The translations under genes and the position numbers were made by a program. From positions 1 to 64,000 of the forward strand of contig CAMBTP010000010.1 of NCBI GenBank assembly GCA_945870855.1: a DNA stretch of 64,000 bases, read 5' to 3'. The notes beneath the pieces were generated by a model, which saw only the letters and a list, made by a program, of their open reading frames with translations, was not told the origin of the DNA and searched no databases. The DNA is from Prosthecobacter debontii (lineage in GTDB: Bacteria > Verrucomicrobiota > Verrucomicrobiia > Verrucomicrobiales > Akkermansiaceae). Shown here piece after piece: positions 1-8,714 of the stretch (position 1 is the stretch's first letter; each line of letters begins with the position of its first letter).

Positions 1-1
1 C

Positions 2-742
2 GGTGCGGCAATTGCCAAGGCGTCTGACGGTGTCGGCAACGGCGTGTCTCCCCAGCCATCTGCAGCCGTGTTCTCCAACAACACTTGGGGCACATTCGCT
101 GGTGGTGCAGGCCTCGTGATCGGCGCAGCCGGTTCACCGACTGGAACGGGTAACTCCGCCGTTGGAACAGATCCTTTGCTTGTTGGCATCAGCCGCACGG
201 CAAATGGTGGTCTTGATCCACGTCCTAACCTCGCCAGCCCACTGCGCAATTCGCCTCTGAGTGCCGCACCAGCCGGCGCGCCTGCAGGTTTCTTCGAAAC
301 CACCACCTACCGTGGTGCCTTCGGTGACACCAACTGGCTTAACGGATGGACTTACCTCAGCCAAAATGGCTACCTCACCGGTTATCCGGATGCAGGCAGC
401 AGCACTGGTGAGCCAGCGTTCGCAGATGTAGATAATGACGGTGTCTCCGATACCTCTGAGGTTGATCCGGCGCTTGTTGCCCTCGGCTTCGTGGTCGGTA
501 ACGACGATTCCGCACTCTTCGAGGATCTGTTCACGGAAACCTCCATCCTCGACCTCCGCACGACTGCGGGTGTCACGGTGCAGAAGACCAACGCCGCCAC
601 CAACAACGTCACCCTTACGGTGCCGGTTCAGAAATCCACTGACCTGGATACCTGGATAGACGCAGGCGTCATGACCCTCCCAGCCTTCACCGGAGCAGCT
701 GGTAAGGAGTTCTATCGCTTGGAAGTTCAAGACGCTAACTAA
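2..742 (+). CDS. C-terminal part of a large secreted protein (5' end outside window)
   Basis: The frame is open from the first bases of the window, so the gene begins upstream. The visible ~246 residues have a Gly/Ala/Thr/Asn-rich composition typical of exported surface proteins. They hold a segment 'GAFGDTNWLNGWTYLS', an aspartate-rich 'DVDNDGVSDTSEVDP' stretch resembling thrombospondin type-3/EF-hand calcium loops, and a terminal 'KEFYRLEV' motif that I associate with exported verrucomicrobial proteins. No catalytic motif is visible. A strong terminator follows, separating it from the Ton operon. The function is unknown; a calcium-stabilised surface protein is an inference. Confidence 0.8.
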   Translation, partial: GAAIAKASDGVGNGVSPQPSAAVFSNNTWGTFAGGAGLVIGAAGSPTGTGNSAVGTDPLLVGISRTANGGLDPRPNLASPLRNSPLSAAPAGAPAGFFETTTYRGAFGDTNWLNGWTYLSQNGYLTGYPDAGSSTGEPAFADVDNDGVSDTSEVDPALVALGFVVGNDDSALFEDLFTETSILDLRTTAGVTVQKTNAATNNVTLTVPVQKSTDLDTWIDAGVMTLPAFTGAAGKEFYRLEVQDAN

Positions 743-770
743 GCGCTCAATCTGACGAAATCGTCACACT

Positions 771-803
771 GGGGTCGTCGGCAAATGCCGGCGGCCCCTT
801 TTT
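771..803 (+). terminator. Rho-independent terminator
   Basis: A 12-bp stem (771-782 with 787-798, two G-U pairs) closes an AAAT loop and is followed by five T residues. It lies 29 bp after the stop of the upstream secreted-protein gene and just before the Ton operon, so it isolates that operon from readthrough. Confidence 0.9.
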
Positions 804-823
804 ACTATCCGCACTTCACCGCC

Positions 824-1603
824 ATGCGCCATTTACCATTTTTTCTAATCCTTGGATTTTCCCCGTTCCTACAAGCCCAGGAGCAGGTAATCTCGCCCAC
901 GGAAGAACTCCGTGTCACCGTTAACGAATGGGTCGCTGCGATGCGCCAGATCCAGCAAGAAGAGAACGATTGGACGCGGGATCAGGAAGTTCTGACGAAT
1001 TACCGCGAGGGCCTGGAGAAGGAAATCGCCGATCTGAAGGAGAAAATCGCCGACGCGAAAACCAAGAAAGCGGGGGCCGACAGCGAGTCGCTGAAGCAAA
1101 CCGGGGAGCGCGACCGTTTCGTCGCGGCCAAGGATGAGCTTGCGAAACTTGTCCGCACCCTTGAGGAAAGCATGGCTGCCAAGCTTCCGCTGATCCCTGC
1201 TCCTTTGCGCGCCGAAGCCAAGGTTTCGCAAGCCATCGAGGATCTCGAGCGGGACATGAAACTGCCCGAGGACAAGCGTTCCGAAGGCGTTTCCAAGCGT
1301 TTGCTGAACCTCATTAACCTTACATCCGAGATCGAGAAATTCCAGCAGACCATCGTCCTGCGCCAGGAACTGCGCACCGATGACGCGGGACGCGAGTTCA
1401 ACATGGAGGTTGTATATCTGGGTCTTTCCGCTGCCTACGCAGTCAACGAGGACGGTAGCCTAGCCTTGGTCGGTAAGCCCACCGAGAAGGACGGCTGGAA
1501 ATTCGAGGAACGCAAGGAACTCGCCGCCGAGATCAGAAAACTCATCGACTGCACGACGGGCGACAGCGACCCCGCATTCATTTCCCTACCCATTTCCAAG
1601 TAA
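824..1603 (+). CDS. DUF3450-like periplasmic coiled-coil protein of Ton operon
   Basis: The chosen ATG gives a clean signal peptide ending near 'LQAQ'; an upstream in-frame start would add 13 residues encoded partly by the terminator. The mature protein has a long charged coiled coil (about residues 35-110, 'DLKEKIADAKTKK') and a C-terminal globular part with 'DDAGREFNMEVVYLGLSAAYAV'. This matches the DUF3450 family, which in proteobacteria precedes TtpC in TonB systems. The next gene starts 6 bp downstream. It probably assembles in the periplasm with TtpC and assists the ExbB/ExbD motor; that role is inferred from family and context. Confidence 0.75.
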   Translation: MRHLPFFLILGFSPFLQAQEQVISPTEELRVTVNEWVAAMRQIQQEENDWTRDQEVLTNYREGLEKEIADLKEKIADAKTKKAGADSESLKQTGERDRFVAAKDELAKLVRTLEESMAAKLPLIPAPLRAEAKVSQAIEDLERDMKLPEDKRSEGVSKRLLNLINLTSEIEKFQQTIVLRQELRTDDAGREFNMEVVYLGLSAAYAVNEDGSLALVGKPTEKDGWKFEERKELAAEIRKLIDCTTGDSDPAFISLPISK

Positions 1604-1609
1604 CATCCC

Positions 1610-3058
1610 ATGAGCCGCATCAGAAACATCACTCTCTCCATAGGCCTAGCGCTCGCGCCTGTAGCAGCCGCGCAGACACCGGTCGAAACCGCCAAGGCCG
1701 ACCTCGCGAAGTCGGTCAAGGAACTCGGCGACACGAAAAAGGAATACGGCGATCTGCGCCGCGCCCTTTACCGTGACATCAACCGCCTCGACGACGAGGC
1801 CTTGCAACTCGGCAAGGAACTCCGCGATCTCCAGCGCGAGGAAGAGCGCCGCACCGCCACGATCAAAACGCTGGAGCGTGAGGTAGAAGGGCGTAAGACG
1901 GATTTCAACTATTCGGTAGGCATTCTCAGCCAATATTCCAAGGCCTTGGTAACACGCCTGCATCCGGCAGAGAATCAGCTCTACCGTGGGAAGGTGGAGG
2001 AGATCGACCAGAAGGCAGCAGCCGCTCAGGATGATCCGAAGGCGGAAATGACGGAGCGCGTGAAAGTCCTAGAGATCGGCATCAATCGAGTGGGCGAAGT
2101 GGCTGGAGGGCATCGCTTTGACGGCAAGGCGCTGCGCAACGGCAGCGAATCCATCGAAGGCAAGCTCCTCGTGATGGGGCCGTCCGTATTCTTCGCCAAG
2201 AAGGGCGGCGGCTTCGAGGGTGTGGCTACCTTCGCGGAAACGGGGACTCCGCTACCAACCGTCGTAGCGATCGCGGACTCCAAGGGCGGGATTTCCGAGG
2301 CGATTTCTGAAATGAAAGGTGAGCTTCCTTTCGATGGCTCGATGGGCAAGGCGATCGAGGTGGCGGCCGCGCAGGATACGCTGTGGGAGACCATTGAGAA
2401 GGGTGGCTACGTCGGCCATGCGATCCTTGTCCTCGGAGCCATCTCTTTCCTGATCGCGTTCCTCAAGATGATCCAGGTATCGAGATTCAAGGTTCTGCCT
2501 CGCCACGAGTTGAACCTGATCCTAGACGATCTTCTCAACGGGAAGCGTGCGGATGCGGCGAAAAAAGCCAGCCTGATCCCCGGCGACGCAGGGGATCTGA
2601 TCCGGATCGGTGTGGAAAACTTTCACGAGAAACGCCGCGTGCTGGAAGAATCCCTTTTCGAGAAACTCGTCACGATCAGGCCCAAGCTCGACAGTTACCT
2701 TCCTTTCCTCGCCCTCACCGCAGCAGCCGGCCCACTGATGGGTCTCCTCGGCACCGTGCTCGGTATCATCAAGACCTTCCAGGCCATGGCCCTCTACGGC
2801 AGCGGCAACCAGAAGAACTTCACAGCCGGTATTTCCGAAGCACTCATCACCACAGCGGAAGGCCTGATCGTTGCGATCCCTGTCCTCGTCGTCCACGGCC
2901 TGCTCAAGAGCGTGGTGAAATCGAAATTCGGTGAGATCGAGGGATCTGCCATCGCCCTGATCAACGGCACCACGGAACGCGAGAAGCCCCATCAAACGAA
3001 GGCTGAGCGTGACGCGGAGGACGATGACGACACCGATCTTGTTCCCACTACCGCCTGA
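1610..3058 (+). CDS. TtpC-like MotA/TolQ/ExbB-domain protein with periplasmic coiled-coil N-terminus
   Basis: 482 residues. A signal peptide (about 1-21) is followed by a coiled coil (about 22-110), a periplasmic globular region (about 130-250), and a MotA/TolQ/ExbB proton-channel domain with membrane segments near 268-290, 350-385 and 405-430 ('LTAAAGPLMGLLGTVLGIIKTF'). This extended ExbB architecture is that of TtpC, the fourth component of TonB2-type systems in Vibrio and relatives. The acidic C-terminal tail is cytoplasmic. It sits between the DUF3450-like gene and exbB with 6-8 bp gaps, so it is co-transcribed. It probably couples proton flow to TonB. Confidence 0.85.
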   Translation: MSRIRNITLSIGLALAPVAAAQTPVETAKADLAKSVKELGDTKKEYGDLRRALYRDINRLDDEALQLGKELRDLQREEERRTATIKTLEREVEGRKTDFNYSVGILSQYSKALVTRLHPAENQLYRGKVEEIDQKAAAAQDDPKAEMTERVKVLEIGINRVGEVAGGHRFDGKALRNGSESIEGKLLVMGPSVFFAKKGGGFEGVATFAETGTPLPTVVAIADSKGGISEAISEMKGELPFDGSMGKAIEVAAAQDTLWETIEKGGYVGHAILVLGAISFLIAFLKMIQVSRFKVLPRHELNLILDDLLNGKRADAAKKASLIPGDAGDLIRIGVENFHEKRRVLEESLFEKLVTIRPKLDSYLPFLALTAAAGPLMGLLGTVLGIIKTFQAMALYGSGNQKNFTAGISEALITTAEGLIVAIPVLVVHGLLKSVVKSKFGEIEGSAIALINGTTEREKPHQTKAERDAEDDDDTDLVPTTA

Positions 3059-3066
3059 ACTGAACC

Positions 3067-3675
3067 ATGACAGGAATCTTCAAAGACGGTCTCGATCTCT
3101 TTATCTCCGGAGGGGAGATCATGTATATGCTCGGCGTTGTCGCGTGCATCCTCTACGCGTATTGCTTCGCCGCGCTTGCTTACGTGAACCGGGGAAATCT
3201 CAACGACAAGGACGTGGATAAGTGGGCGGAATGGATCGAAGATCCCACCAAGGCTAAAGGCCGTCTTGGCGAAGCGCTCAGTTACGTTCTCCATGGACCG
3301 CGCTTGAGCATAAAGACCGTCGGACGTCGTTTTGAGGAAATTCGGATCAACCTCGTTTCGAACATCGACCGCCGCCTTCTGGTGATCAATACGCTCGTCG
3401 CCGCCGCACCACTAGCCGGATTGCTCGGCACGGTGACCGGTATGCTCGCAATGTTCTTAGGGCTTTCGCAAGGCACCGGCGCATCCGGAATGCAAAAAGT
3501 AGCGGACGGAATGCAGGAGGCTCTCATCACCACCCAGACCGGCCTGACGGTGGCGCTTCCTGGTCTCTTCCTCGGTCTCATTATCAAGTCCAAGCGCGAC
3601 CGCATCGCCGGCACGCTTGCCCGCTTGGAAAGTCTCATCCTTACCTCGCGTTTCCACCGCGAACCCAACCCCTGA
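3067..3675 (+). CDS. exbB: ExbB proton-channel protein
   Basis: 202 residues with the MotA/TolQ/ExbB pattern: a first membrane helix near residues 17-38 and a pair near 108-132 and 155-178, with 'AAPLAGLLGTVTGMLAMF' and the 'GMQEALITTQTGLTVALPGLF' segment. It forms the inner-membrane proton channel that powers TonB. It lies 8 bp after the TtpC-like gene and 10 bp before exbD. Length and motifs are typical of compact ExbB proteins found beside TtpC. Confidence 0.9.
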   Translation: MTGIFKDGLDLFISGGEIMYMLGVVACILYAYCFAALAYVNRGNLNDKDVDKWAEWIEDPTKAKGRLGEALSYVLHGPRLSIKTVGRRFEEIRINLVSNIDRRLLVINTLVAAAPLAGLLGTVTGMLAMFLGLSQGTGASGMQKVADGMQEALITTQTGLTVALPGLFLGLIIKSKRDRIAGTLARLESLILTSRFHREPNP

Positions 3676-3685
3676 TCCACAAACC

Positions 3686-4093
3686 ATGCTAGGACGCAAC
3701 ATAGGCGACGAAGCCGACGAACCCGTGATCATCGACCTCTCCTCGATGATCGACTGCGTTTTCATCCTCCTGATTTTCTTCATCGTCTCCACGGTTTTCG
3801 TCGAGGAAACGGGCGTGAAGGTGAATAAGCCGGATGTGGGCGGTGCCAGTGCGCTGGAGAAAAATTCCATCCTGCTGGCCGTGACCTCAGAGGACAAGGT
3901 GTTTTACGGCGGTGAAAGCGTCGGTGTGCAGGGTGTGATCGGAAAGATCAAACCCCTTCTCTCAGAAACGCCAGACATGAGTGTGATCATCCAAGGCGAC
4001 AAGGATTCCACTCACGGCATCGTCCAGCAAGTCCACGGCCAAGCCCTTCTCGCCGGAGCGATGAAAGATAGAATTTCCGTCTCCACCAAATAA
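3686..4093 (+). CDS. exbD: ExbD/TolR biopolymer transport protein
   Basis: 135 residues. A short cytoplasmic head leads to one membrane helix (about 20-42) holding the proton-relay aspartate D23 in 'SSMIDCVFILLIFF', followed by a periplasmic ExbD/TolR domain. The ATG at 3686 was preferred to an in-frame start at 3617, which would lie deep inside exbB. It partners ExbB in using the proton gradient. It is followed by a 57-bp AT-rich spacer with repeated TTTCAG units before tonB. Confidence 0.9.
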   Translation: MLGRNIGDEADEPVIIDLSSMIDCVFILLIFFIVSTVFVEETGVKVNKPDVGGASALEKNSILLAVTSEDKVFYGGESVGVQGVIGKIKPLLSETPDMSVIIQGDKDSTHGIVQQVHGQALLAGAMKDRISVSTK

Positions 4094-4150
4094 ACTCAGC
4101 AACTTAGTTTTCAGCGTTTCAGATTTTAGCATTTCAGCTTTTACCCATCC

Positions 4151-4801
4151 ATGTCCCGCCACGTTTACAGACCGCCCCGAGGCAAGTTCACCGGCATCTT
4201 CGCGGTGCTCGGGGGGCTTATCGCGACCATCGCGGTCTTTGTGGCGATCCCGCTTTCGCAAAAACTCAGCCAGATGCTCGACCCCAAGCAAGCTGTGCCG
4301 CCTGAGATGACCGTTGAGCCACCTGAGGAAATGGACTTTGAAACCGAGGAGCCTCCCGAGGAGATGGAGGAAGAACCGGAGCCGGAAGAGATGGTGGAGG
4401 AATCCTCGGATCTCGATATGGGCATCGATTTAGGCGATCTCACAGCAGGCACTGGTGGCGGCTTTGTAATGGAGATACCGAACTTCGGGATGAAAGGCGG
4501 CGAAGATGCCATCGGCGGTGACCTCGACGCACCTCCCCAGCCAACCAGTAAAATTCAGCCCACCTACCCGAACTCGCTTCTCAGCCAAGGCAAGGGCGGA
4601 CGGGTGCTCATCTCCTGCACGATCGATGCCACAGGAAAAGTCGTTGGCACCTCGATCAAGTCCTCTTCCGGCCATCCCGATCTCGACAAGGCCGCCATCA
4701 ACGCGGTCAATCGCTGGAAATTCAAACCCGGCACAAAAGGCGGCAAGCCCGTCAAATCCGTCGCCGTCGTCCCTTTCAATTTCGAAGTGAAAAAAAGCTA
4801 A
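4151..4801 (+). CDS. tonB: TonB energy transducer
   Basis: 216 residues: a basic N-terminus, a membrane anchor (about 14-35), an extremely acidic Pro/Glu linker (about 48-92), and a C-terminal TonB domain (about 130-214) containing 'PTYPNSLLSQGKGGRVLISC' and 'INAVNRWKFKPG'. The usual linker is Pro/Lys-rich; here it is Pro/Glu-rich, as in TonB2-type proteins. It should carry energy from the ExbB/ExbD/TtpC complex to outer-membrane receptors. The next gene begins 6 bp downstream. Confidence 0.9.
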   Translation: MSRHVYRPPRGKFTGIFAVLGGLIATIAVFVAIPLSQKLSQMLDPKQAVPPEMTVEPPEEMDFETEEPPEEMEEEPEPEEMVEESSDLDMGIDLGDLTAGTGGGFVMEIPNFGMKGGEDAIGGDLDAPPQPTSKIQPTYPNSLLSQGKGGRVLISCTIDATGKVVGTSIKSSSGHPDLDKAAINAVNRWKFKPGTKGGKPVKSVAVVPFNFEVKKS

Positions 4802-4806
4802 CCACC

Positions 4807-6255
4807 ATGCTCCGTCCCATCCTTGCCATCGCCCTCCTTGGAACGCTCGCCGCCCATGCCGAGCGCATCATCCCGCCGGCCAACCTTTTCCGTGACCCCA
4901 CCTTCGTCCGCGATTTCGTCGGCAGCTACGGTTTCCTCTCCGATGTGGAGCCGAAGGTTTCCACGGAGGAGCAGGCGCTACTCGTGACTGTCCGCGAAAT
5001 GTTCGAGGGTTCCCGTTTCCGCGACGCCGAACAGGAGATCGTCCGCTTCATCCAGGTGATCGAGAATCCGACCGACCCGGAAATCCCCAAGGGCGAGATC
5101 AGCCCGGCGATGGTGTTCGTGCTGGGAAATCTCTATTTCCAGGCCGAGCGCACCGACGAGGCGCGCCGCGCTTTCCTCGAGGCGATCCGCCGCTTCCCGC
5201 GCTTCCGCCGCGCCCACACGAACCTCGGTTATCTCTACATTTCCAAAAACATGACCGACGAGGCGCTGCCGATGCTGCAGAAAGCCATCGAGCTCGGCGA
5301 GAACTCCAGCCGTGCCTACGGACTGCTCGGATACTGCCATCTTCTCAAGAAAAACGCCCTCGCCGCCGAGAATGCCTACCGCCAAGCCTATCTGTTAGAT
5401 CCCGCCTCGCGCGATTGGAAGCTCGGCCTCGCGCAGGCGCTCATGGCGCAGGAGAAATACGCGGAATCCGCCAACCTCATCGGCACGCTCATCGAGGAGA
5501 ACCCGAACGACAAGCAGCTCTGGCTCCAGCAAACCAACGCCTACCTCGCGATGGAGAAAAAGGAAGAGGCTGCCGTGAATCTAGAGATGCTGCGCATCAA
5601 GGGTCTCGCCGACGAATCGAACCTCAGCCTGCTCGGCAACCTTTACATGGATCGCAACGAGCCGCAGCTAGCGCTGCTCGCCTACCTTGCGGCGATGGAG
5701 AAATCGGCGAAGCTCAACATCGCGCAGACCCTCAAATCAGCCAAAATCCTGAGCGACTACGGTTTCCCTGACAAGGCGGACGACTTCATCACCGAGGTGC
5801 GGAAAAAGGCTGGCGATGCGATTTCTGATGGGGACAAGCTCAGCCTCACGCTCACCGAGGTGAGTGTGGCTCAGGCGAAGAAGCAGCCCGACCGCGTGGA
5901 GGCCTTGCTCAACCAGCTTTTGGAAATGAACCCCGCCAACGGCGATGTCCTCCTTGAACTCGCTCGGCACAAGGATCTACTCTCCCGCGAGGAGGCAGAT
6001 CCAGAAAAACGCGCCGCGCTCGTCGTCGAGGCACGCACGAACTACCAGCTTGCCCTCCGCAACGAGGCCGTCGCCTATCCCGCCAACCTCGCACTCGGGC
6101 AGATGCTGGTCCGTGAGCGCCGCTACCCCGAGGCGATGCCCCATCTGCAAACCGCGCTGGAACTGAAGAAAAGCGATAGCCTCGAGCAATACGTTTCCCG
6201 CGTCCGCCGCGCCGCCGACCGCGAGCAGGATCGTATAGACCAAGAAGCGCCATGA
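4807..6255 (+). CDS. Secreted TPR protein of Ton operon
   Basis: 482 residues. A signal peptide (about 1-18) precedes a long alpha-solenoid with clear tetratricopeptide repeats, for example 'FPRFRRAHTNLGYLYISKNMTDEALPMLQKAIEL' split over residues 127-160, repeating to about 470. A TPR protein after tonB is a standard last component of TtpC-type systems in Shewanella and Vibrio. It probably acts as a periplasmic scaffold. Its stop overlaps the start of the porin-like gene by 4 bp, so the two are translationally coupled. Confidence 0.85.
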   Translation: MLRPILAIALLGTLAAHAERIIPPANLFRDPTFVRDFVGSYGFLSDVEPKVSTEEQALLVTVREMFEGSRFRDAEQEIVRFIQVIENPTDPEIPKGEISPAMVFVLGNLYFQAERTDEARRAFLEAIRRFPRFRRAHTNLGYLYISKNMTDEALPMLQKAIELGENSSRAYGLLGYCHLLKKNALAAENAYRQAYLLDPASRDWKLGLAQALMAQEKYAESANLIGTLIEENPNDKQLWLQQTNAYLAMEKKEEAAVNLEMLRIKGLADESNLSLLGNLYMDRNEPQLALLAYLAAMEKSAKLNIAQTLKSAKILSDYGFPDKADDFITEVRKKAGDAISDGDKLSLTLTEVSVAQAKKQPDRVEALLNQLLEMNPANGDVLLELARHKDLLSREEADPEKRAALVVEARTNYQLALRNEAVAYPANLALGQMLVRERRYPEAMPHLQTALELKKSDSLEQYVSRVRRAADREQDRIDQEAP

Positions 6256-7568
6256 GAATTTTCCCGCTCCATATCCTGCTGCTTGCTGCGCCTTTCGCCT
6301 CCGCGAACGAGGCGCTGGACGTGCTCGAAGGAAAGATCGACGCGAACAGCGTGATCTTGCCGCCGCGCGAGGTGCCCGAGGGCGAGGAAGCGGAGGACGG
6401 CGAGGGTAGCGATGGGAACGTCGAGAACATCATCTACCTGCCGCCGGAGTGGGCGCCCAGCCCGCTTGACGGTCTGTGGTCGCGATCCATCCTCTACGAT
6501 AACGCGGCGAATCCATGGGTGCAGCAGTTCGCCGTCACCGGGCAATACGATGTGATCGCGAGCTCCGGCAAGGCGGAGACGGAACTCTCCGGCAACACCG
6601 ACCTCGATGGCACCCGCACCCGTCGGGCACGCCTCGGAGCACGCATTCTGGCTTTCAATAACACGGAGATTGAGGCCATGGGCGAGTTCGCAGGAGACAC
6701 CCAATACCGCGGTGTGGAGCGACTCAAGGCCTACACCCAGGTTTCCCAGACAACCGGTGTGACCTACGGAAAATTCAGCCCCAATTACGGAACGGAATCG
6801 AGGGTTGAGCCATCGCTTTCCCCCTATCCCTACCGTGGGACACTCACAAATATGCTCGCGCCCGCCGCCGCGTTGGGAGCCAGCATCCACCACGCCGGGA
6901 AAAAGCTCGATTACGACCTCGGTTGGTTTTCCAGCGATTACGATCCCGAGTTTGGCTCTATGGGCGGCGATGGGATGTTGAATGTCAGTGTCTCCGGTTC
7001 CTTCGTGGAAAAAACTGGCGAATCCCTTGCCCGCACCAAGTGGCACGCCGATTACCTCCACAACTTCGATGCCGGACGATCCAACCCGCAAGGATACGAC
7101 ATCGCCGGTCAGCGCTCCGCGAACGGCAACCAGCTCATCGTGCAGAACCCCGCTTACCGCCACCTTTTCTCGATCGGATTAAAAACGGAATCCGACAACT
7201 CTTCCTTTACCGGAGATTTCCAACTAGCCAAGGGTGACACCACGGTCTGGGGGTTATCCCTTGGTGCGACCCATTGGCTCGTCCCCGGCACGCTGAACCT
7301 CGTCGGCCGCTACCAATACGCGGGCACCGATGACGCGCGCGGAATCGTTGCCGCTCCCGGAAATTCCGGCGAACTCCGCTACGACGCCTCGCCGTTTTTC
7401 ACGGGCGACGAATACCACTCGTTCTACCTCGGCACGAACTTGCACCTCTACAAAGACAGCCTCCTGCTCCGCAACGGCGTTGAATACATGATCCTCAACG
7501 ACGAGGTTGGAAACAGCTTCAACACCGAGGCGGTCACCTGGCAAACCGGTGCACAAATCTCCTTCTAA
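6252..7568 (+). CDS. Porin-like outer-membrane beta-barrel protein
   Basis: 438 residues with a signal peptide (about 1-18), an acidic low-complexity stretch (about 35-60), and then alternating amphipathic strands ending in 'QTGAQISF', a terminal Phe typical of BAM substrates. The segment 'YGKFSPNYGTESRVEPS' followed by 'SIHHAGKKLDYDLGWFSSD' resembles OprO/OprP-type porins. Its coupling to the Ton operon suggests the system serves this barrel, although no plug domain or TonB box is evident, so the link is inferred. Confidence 0.7.
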   Translation: MRIFPLHILLLAAPFASANEALDVLEGKIDANSVILPPREVPEGEEAEDGEGSDGNVENIIYLPPEWAPSPLDGLWSRSILYDNAANPWVQQFAVTGQYDVIASSGKAETELSGNTDLDGTRTRRARLGARILAFNNTEIEAMGEFAGDTQYRGVERLKAYTQVSQTTGVTYGKFSPNYGTESRVEPSLSPYPYRGTLTNMLAPAAALGASIHHAGKKLDYDLGWFSSDYDPEFGSMGGDGMLNVSVSGSFVEKTGESLARTKWHADYLHNFDAGRSNPQGYDIAGQRSANGNQLIVQNPAYRHLFSIGLKTESDNSSFTGDFQLAKGDTTVWGLSLGATHWLVPGTLNLVGRYQYAGTDDARGIVAAPGNSGELRYDASPFFTGDEYHSFYLGTNLHLYKDSLLLRNGVEYMILNDEVGNSFNTEAVTWQTGAQISF

Positions 7569-7602
7569 TTATCACCAATAAACAACAACGACATCCATTA
7601 AA

Positions 7603-8205
7603 ATGAAAGCAATCCTACTCGCTCTCGCCCTCATCACCCCTGCCTTTGCAGTTGGCTTCGACACAGAAGGCTTCGGCCAGCGCCTTAACGGCTGGAAGAA
7701 GAACGGAACGGCGCTCTATGACTTCACAGACGCTCAATACTGCACCTACAAGCCTACCATGACGCAAACGACAGATGGCGGGTTCTACATCACCACACAG
7801 GTCGATCTCATCGCCTTCGGTGATGCGGGTGCAGTTTCCCACATCGACATGACTTTCAGCGCCGGTGGCATGTTGCTCAGCGCCCAGCTCCGCTCGACGA
7901 TCGGCCGCAAGACGATCGACACCGGTCTTGTCCGCCGCCCCGAGGCACCCACAGCGCCTGCTGTAGCGGAAGGTGAGCCTGCGCCGAATGTCATGCCGTT
8001 TCACGCGGCTGAAGAACTCATCATCGAGCTCTTCAATCGCTACGACACGGAAATGCGCAAGGTTTCCGAGGGCAAGGATGCCGAGAAACGCGACCTCTTC
8101 AGCCGCCTCGGCGGGAGCAAGAATGCAAAGACCGCAAACCTCGCCGCCGGCCTTCGCCACAACTGCAACCTCATGCTCATGCATGTCGGCGGCGGTGCAA
8201 GGTAA
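7603..8205 (+). CDS. Secreted protein of unknown function
   Basis: 200 residues beginning with a signal peptide (MKAILLALALITPAFA). The mature part has a predicted beta-rich N-terminal half ('GFYITTQVDLIAFGDAGAVSHIDMTFSAGG') and a helical C-terminal half. I recognise no family. It follows the porin-like gene by 34 bp on the same strand, so it may belong to the same transcript. A paired-palindrome repeat begins 8 bp after its stop. Confidence 0.6.
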   Translation: MKAILLALALITPAFAVGFDTEGFGQRLNGWKKNGTALYDFTDAQYCTYKPTMTQTTDGGFYITTQVDLIAFGDAGAVSHIDMTFSAGGMLLSAQLRSTIGRKTIDTGLVRRPEAPTAPAVAEGEPAPNVMPFHAAEELIIELFNRYDTEMRKVSEGKDAEKRDLFSRLGGSKNAKTANLAAGLRHNCNLMLMHVGGGAR

Positions 8206-8212
8206 TCACCGC

Positions 8213-8362
8213 GGTAGGGTCGTTTTGACAAAACGACCCACCCTGTGCGTCCAATAAGATCTAAAATCTGTGTCTCATCGTCTCGCGGCGTGATGCGGAG
8301 CTCACCTCCCATCACCGTGCAAACACACGCAGCGTGGGTCATTTTGTCAAAATGACCCTACC
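8213..8362 (+). repeat. REP-like paired palindrome, family A copy 1
   Basis: A 150-bp element bounded by inverted arms. The left arm starts GGTAG and contains the near-perfect palindrome GGTCGTTTTGACAAAACGACC; the right arm is its inverted counterpart and ends CTACC. The interior differs from, but is partly shared with, the second copy at 63809-63957 ('CCCATCACCGTG' near the right arm). It carries no gene. Its right end overlaps the 3' end of folB and supplies that gene's TAG stop codon. Confidence 0.85.
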
Positions 8363-8714
8363 TCTCCCGCTTGATCCTGACGGAGACGGAATCCGCGTCC
8401 GTCAGGATGCGCTTTTCAACCTCCACGTCCACGCAGGAGAGGGGATAGCCTGATAGTAGAAAATCTGCGATCTCGGTGGCGAGCGTTTCGATGAGATTCC
8501 TCGGTTTTAGCGCTGCGAGGGCGATCAATCTACGGGATACCTCGTAGTAGTCCACGGTGTTTTCGACCTTGTCTTGAAGTCCGTGAAAACCTTGCGAAGG
8601 CCGCATCCGGATGGTGATCCAGAGCGTCTGCGGATGCGCACGCTCCTCATCCGGCACGCCGATGTGGGTCTGCACCGCGAGGCGGCGGATTTCGATTTCG
8701 TCTCCTAGGTTCAT
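8358..8714 (-). CDS. folB: Dihydroneopterin aldolase
   Basis: 118 residues, the usual length. It has the FolB start 'EIEIRRLAVQTHIGVPDEER', the central 'VENTVDYYEVSRRLIALA' and 'NLIETLATEIADFLL', and an ending 'VDVEVEKRI'. The enzyme converts 7,8-dihydroneopterin to 6-hydroxymethyl-7,8-dihydropterin in folate synthesis. Its ATG overlaps the stop of the HAD-Nudix gene by 4 bp. The last codon and stop lie within a REP-like repeat, so the present C-terminus may have been set by that insertion. Confidence 0.92.
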   Translation of the reverse strand: MNLGDEIEIRRLAVQTHIGVPDEERAHPQTLWITIRMRPSQGFHGLQDKVENTVDYYEVSRRLIALAALKPRNLIETLATEIADFLLSGYPLSCVDVEVEKRILTDADSVSVRIKRER

